Part shown: in pieces, positions 61,990 to 64,000 of the stretch
Layout: the number at the start of each line of letters is the position of its first letter
How positions within the stretch are numbered: the stretch's first letter is position 1
DNA from: Photobacterium salinisoli
GTDB lineage: Bacteria; Pseudomonadota; Gammaproteobacteria; Enterobacterales; Vibrionaceae
Assembly: GCF_003614885.1 (NCBI RefSeq)
Contig: NZ_QZMS01000007.1
Span: 992,001 to 1,056,000 of the forward strand
Reading direction: 5' to 3'
Length of the DNA: 64,000 bases
The notes under the pieces: generated by a model
The model's input: the letters and a program-made list of their open reading frames with translations, nothing else
The model's database searches: none
Told to the model about the DNA's origin: nothing
Made by a program: the position numbers and the translations under genes

Positions 61990-62646
61990 TCAATTGATAT
62001 CGAACTTGGAAAGAACAGCCTGATAAAACGACAAACTGGGAATATAAGTATGGTGACTTAACTTTTTACCGACAGCGACAAATTCATAGCCCAGTTCCTG
62101 AGAAGCTCTTTGATTCCACTCACCTTCCGCAAACACTATACGTCGCTTAAACGTCATCCCCGTATCCTGCTTTGCTCTGAATGCAGCAAGCGCCATAATT
62201 TCCGTTCTGCTGGCAGCATCTGACGAGGAGGCAAAGGTCATTTTACTTGCATCTATCCCCGCAGCTTTCAATTTCAGACGGCTTACCGCTGCCCATCCGC
62301 CACTGGTGATAGCAACATGCGTATCATCCCGGACTGCCATTTGCTCAAGAAACTCTCTGGCTCCTTTGCTCAGCACAAGCTCTTGAGGCATCGAGTGCAG
62401 CCTGGCAGCGAGATTCTCCAGATATTTTTGCTCCACCTGACGGTGAACAATAGATCGGCTTGAAAGCGCAGGATACTGATGAAGGATCTCATCTAACATG
62501 GCCGAATCCGTCACCACTCGCTCTTGATAGCGCGATTTATCCAAAGTGATGTGGAGAACGGCTTCGACGGCTTGCTGAAAACACACCATATCCATTTCTC
62601 TGGCATTCACCAAAGCACCATCCACATCCACTAACAACAGATTCAT
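61990..62646 (-). CDS. HAD-like protein with altered catalytic motifs
   Basis: A 218-residue protein of the haloacid dehalogenase fold: NLLLVDVDGALVNAREMD (Asp7, Asp9; Ala replaces the usual Thr), AITSGGWAAVSRLKL (motif II/helix), and IVFAEGEWNQRASQELGYEF where the usual GDxxxD is AEGEWNQ. The altered motif IV may weaken magnesium binding. Start 62646 was chosen because the sequence before it (MFTSSFCTSLSPM) does not belong to the fold, and AAGGTATAGGG lies in front. Substrate unknown. Confidence 0.75.
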   Translation of the reverse strand: MNLLLVDVDGALVNAREMDMVCFQQAVEAVLHITLDKSRYQERVVTDSAMLDEILHQYPALSSRSIVHRQVEQKYLENLAARLHSMPQELVLSKGAREFLEQMAVRDDTHVAITSGGWAAVSRLKLKAAGIDASKMTFASSSDAASRTEIMALAAFRAKQDTGMTFKRRIVFAEGEWNQRASQELGYEFVAVGKKLSHHTYIPSLSFYQAVLSKFDIN

Positions 62647-62954
62647 CCCTATACCTTCATTGATTTTTATCATCGGTGATAATGACGTACAGAATGAAGA
62701 TGTAAACAAAATGTTTCAATAAGCAAATTGTTAAAAATCATCATTTTTTGCGTAATCTCAAAATCTTAGCGCTAAGCACTATGTTTCAAAATCTTTATCT
62801 GAACAGAAATTGATAACAAAACGCAACATACCTCAAAAACTTAACATTGTGATTTCTTAGCGAATTTGCCGATTCTTTCCCACAATTACTCAGTTCGCTG
62901 AGTAAATCTGGTGAACAGCATGTGAGCATAAATGACTATAAAAGGAAAAATGTG

Positions 62955-63266
62955 ATGAAAACCTCAACTGACCGTCGGCGCTTTCTGCGTCTGACTATGG
63001 CAGGCATCATAGGCATCACACTGGGCGATCAGATCCTGCAGCGTAAAGCGCTGGCCAGTGAAGAACTGCCACATCTGGCAGAAGATGATGCTCAGGCAGC
63101 TGCCTTGCAATACACACATAAATCACCTCATGCAGAAAATCATTGCGGTAACTGTATGCTATTACAAGGTAATGAAGGCGATGAATGGAGACCCTGTTCA
63201 ATCTTCCCTGGTAAAGCGGTGAACGTAAATGGCTGGTGCTCTGCCTGGACGGCCAAACCTGCTTAA
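62955..63266 (+). CDS. High-potential iron-sulfur protein (HiPIP) with Tat signal
   Basis: A 103-residue protein. A twin-arginine signal (DRRRFLRLTMAGIIGITLGD) exports the folded protein, and Cys64, Cys67, Cys81 and Cys95 (in CGNCMLLQG, WRPCSIF and GWCSAW) form the HiPIP [4Fe-4S] site. It would carry single electrons in the periplasm, between a respiratory complex and an unknown partner. GGA precedes the ATG at 62955, with an in-frame earlier start 11 codons upstream. A terminator follows. Confidence 0.92.
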   Translation: MKTSTDRRRFLRLTMAGIIGITLGDQILQRKALASEELPHLAEDDAQAAALQYTHKSPHAENHCGNCMLLQGNEGDEWRPCSIFPGKAVNVNGWCSAWTAKPA

Positions 63267-63273
63267 TAGACGA

Positions 63274-63300
63274 TAAGCCCGTAGTCGCTGCGGGCTTTTT
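63274..63300 (+). terminator. Terminator after the HiPIP gene
   Basis: AAGCCCGTAG / CTGCGGGCTT stem (one G-T pair) with TCG loop and a T5 tract. Confidence 0.87.
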
Positions 63301-63352
63301 ACCCTCAGAAAAAACGGAAACATTGCTTGCAGGTGATGAAGTTCGATAAGAA

Positions 63353-63426
63353 TGGAGGCGCGTCCCGGAGTCGAACCGAGGTACACGGATTTGCAATCCG
63401 CTGCATAGCCACTCTGCCAACGCGCC
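63353..63426 (-). tRNA. tRNA-Cys, anticodon GCA
   Basis: Read on the minus strand: acceptor GGCGCGT... / ACGCGCC, anticodon loop TTGCAAA (GCA), T arm with TTCGACT, encoded CCA. Very close to E. coli cysT. Confidence 0.95.
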
Positions 63427-63550
63427 TTGATGAAGCTTGTCTCAGAAGACGAAGCGCATTATCCAAATCCTGATGAGAAGTACAAGCCTTTTCTGACTGA
63501 AATCACGCAACTGATTACTTTTCCGGCCGGCAGTAACTTTCAGCGAGAAA

Positions 63551-64000
63551 TCAGCTAAAAAACAGCCCGATTCTTCCGTTATGATTCACACGCTCAACTT
63601 GAGTGGCAAACGTCTGCGCAAGTTGTTCATTCGTCATCACCTCTTCAGGTTTTCCTTTCGCAACACAGCTCCCCCCTTTCAGCAAGATAACACTGTCTGC
63701 GAATTGCAGCGTTCGGTTCAGGTCATGATTCGCCATAACGACAGCAATACCTTGTTCGGCCATAAAATGCAGTAGTCGGTATAAAGAGACTTCCTGCCCG
63801 ATATCAAGTGCTGTTGCCGGTTCATCAAGCAGTAACAGGCAACCATCCGGATTCAGTCCTGGCCAGACCTGCAAGCAGGAAGCCGCTAATCTGACCCGTT
63901 GCCACTCACCACCGGACAATTGCTGAATATGGCGATCCAGTTTGTCATCAATAGAAAGCCACCGACTGACATCCTGAATTGCCTGATTAACCTTCTCAAC
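63551..64000 (-). CDS. btuD: Vitamin B12 ABC transporter ATP-binding protein BtuD, C-terminal part (runs off the right edge)
   Basis: About 149 codons are visible. LSGGEWQRVRLAASCLQV is the ABC signature, LLLLDEPATALD the Walker B, and VVMANHDLNRTLQFADSVIL the switch, with ILLKGGSCVAKGKPEEVMTN close to E. coli BtuD. It powers cobalamin import with BtuC/BtuF. The Walker A part lies outside the window. Confidence 0.88.
   Translation of the reverse strand, partial: VEKVNQAIQDVSRWLSIDDKLDRHIQQLSGGEWQRVRLAASCLQVWPGLNPDGCLLLLDEPATALDIGQEVSLYRLLHFMAEQGIAVVMANHDLNRTLQFADSVILLKGGSCVAKGKPEEVMTNEQLAQTFATQVERVNHNGRIGLFFS

Overview
The window looks like a chromosomal stretch of a marine gammaproteobacterium of the family Vibrionaceae. 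This is inferred from gene content: a PrtV-type M6 metalloprotease, a Vibrio-type ChiA chitinase, an aapJQMP uptake operon, a GntR-controlled 2-aminoethylphosphonate (AEP) cluster, and E. coli-like housekeeping proteins (SelO, AroH, MoeA/MoeB, FolE, LpxL, YajQ). Photobacterium or a close relative is a guess, not shown. I saw no phage, insertion sequence, CRISPR array or replication origin.

Layout. 1-5417: AEP catabolism and uptake: 5' part of phnW (minus), phnS, then phnT and a double permease phnU, then the GntR/UTRA regulator phnR, with TGGTATATACCA-type operators. 5474-9857: aapJ-Q-M-P general amino acid ABC transporter. 10455-17910: flippase-like protein, PrtV-like protease with a small secreted protein that resembles the protease prodomain, a GFA-family protein, an acetyltransferase and a large lipoprotein. 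18128-23436: POT peptide transporter, an FAD oxidoreductase whose promoter carries a fourth AEP-type operator, and an L,D-transpeptidase. 23734-26575: folE, moeA-moeB. 26644-28532: LysR regulator divergent from a subclass B3 metallo-beta-lactamase with altered metal ligands. 28617-32931: orphan OppA-like protein, CvfB/YitL-like RNA-binding protein, membrane protein of unknown function. 33085-37443: selO, a degenerate PEP-synthase-like domain, aroH, yajQ; the first three echo the E. coli ppsA-ppsR-aroH-selO neighbourhood. 37715-42149: GH19 chitinase, J-domain protein, pirin, lpxL. 42311-49485: orphan minus-strand terminator (possible small RNA), winged-helix protein, a DUF2760-Hsp70-Hsp70 cluster, small KorA/TrfB-like protein. 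50041-55367: tRNA-Pro(GGG), mini zinc-ribbon protein, AgcS-type symporter, GH18 chitinase. 55603-64000: second orphan OppA-like protein, small lipoprotein, YqaB-like phosphatase, solute-binding protein, AraC regulator with a pseudo-receiver, several hypothetical proteins, HiPIP, tRNA-Cys(GCA), and the 3' part of btuD.

How it works together. Much of the region scavenges nutrients typical of marine particles: phosphonates (phn), amino acids (aap, AgcS), peptides (POT carrier, OppA-like binding proteins, PrtV protease) and chitin (GH18 and GH19 enzymes with related chitin-binding modules). The most interesting items are the AEP-type operator upstream of a distant FAD oxidoreductase, the stand-alone prodomain-like protein beside the PrtV-like protease, the Arg/Gln/Lys-substituted B3 lactamase, and the membrane-anchored DUF2760 protein with two divergent Hsp70s. 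All functional statements rest on reading motifs and on remembered family knowledge; no search was run.
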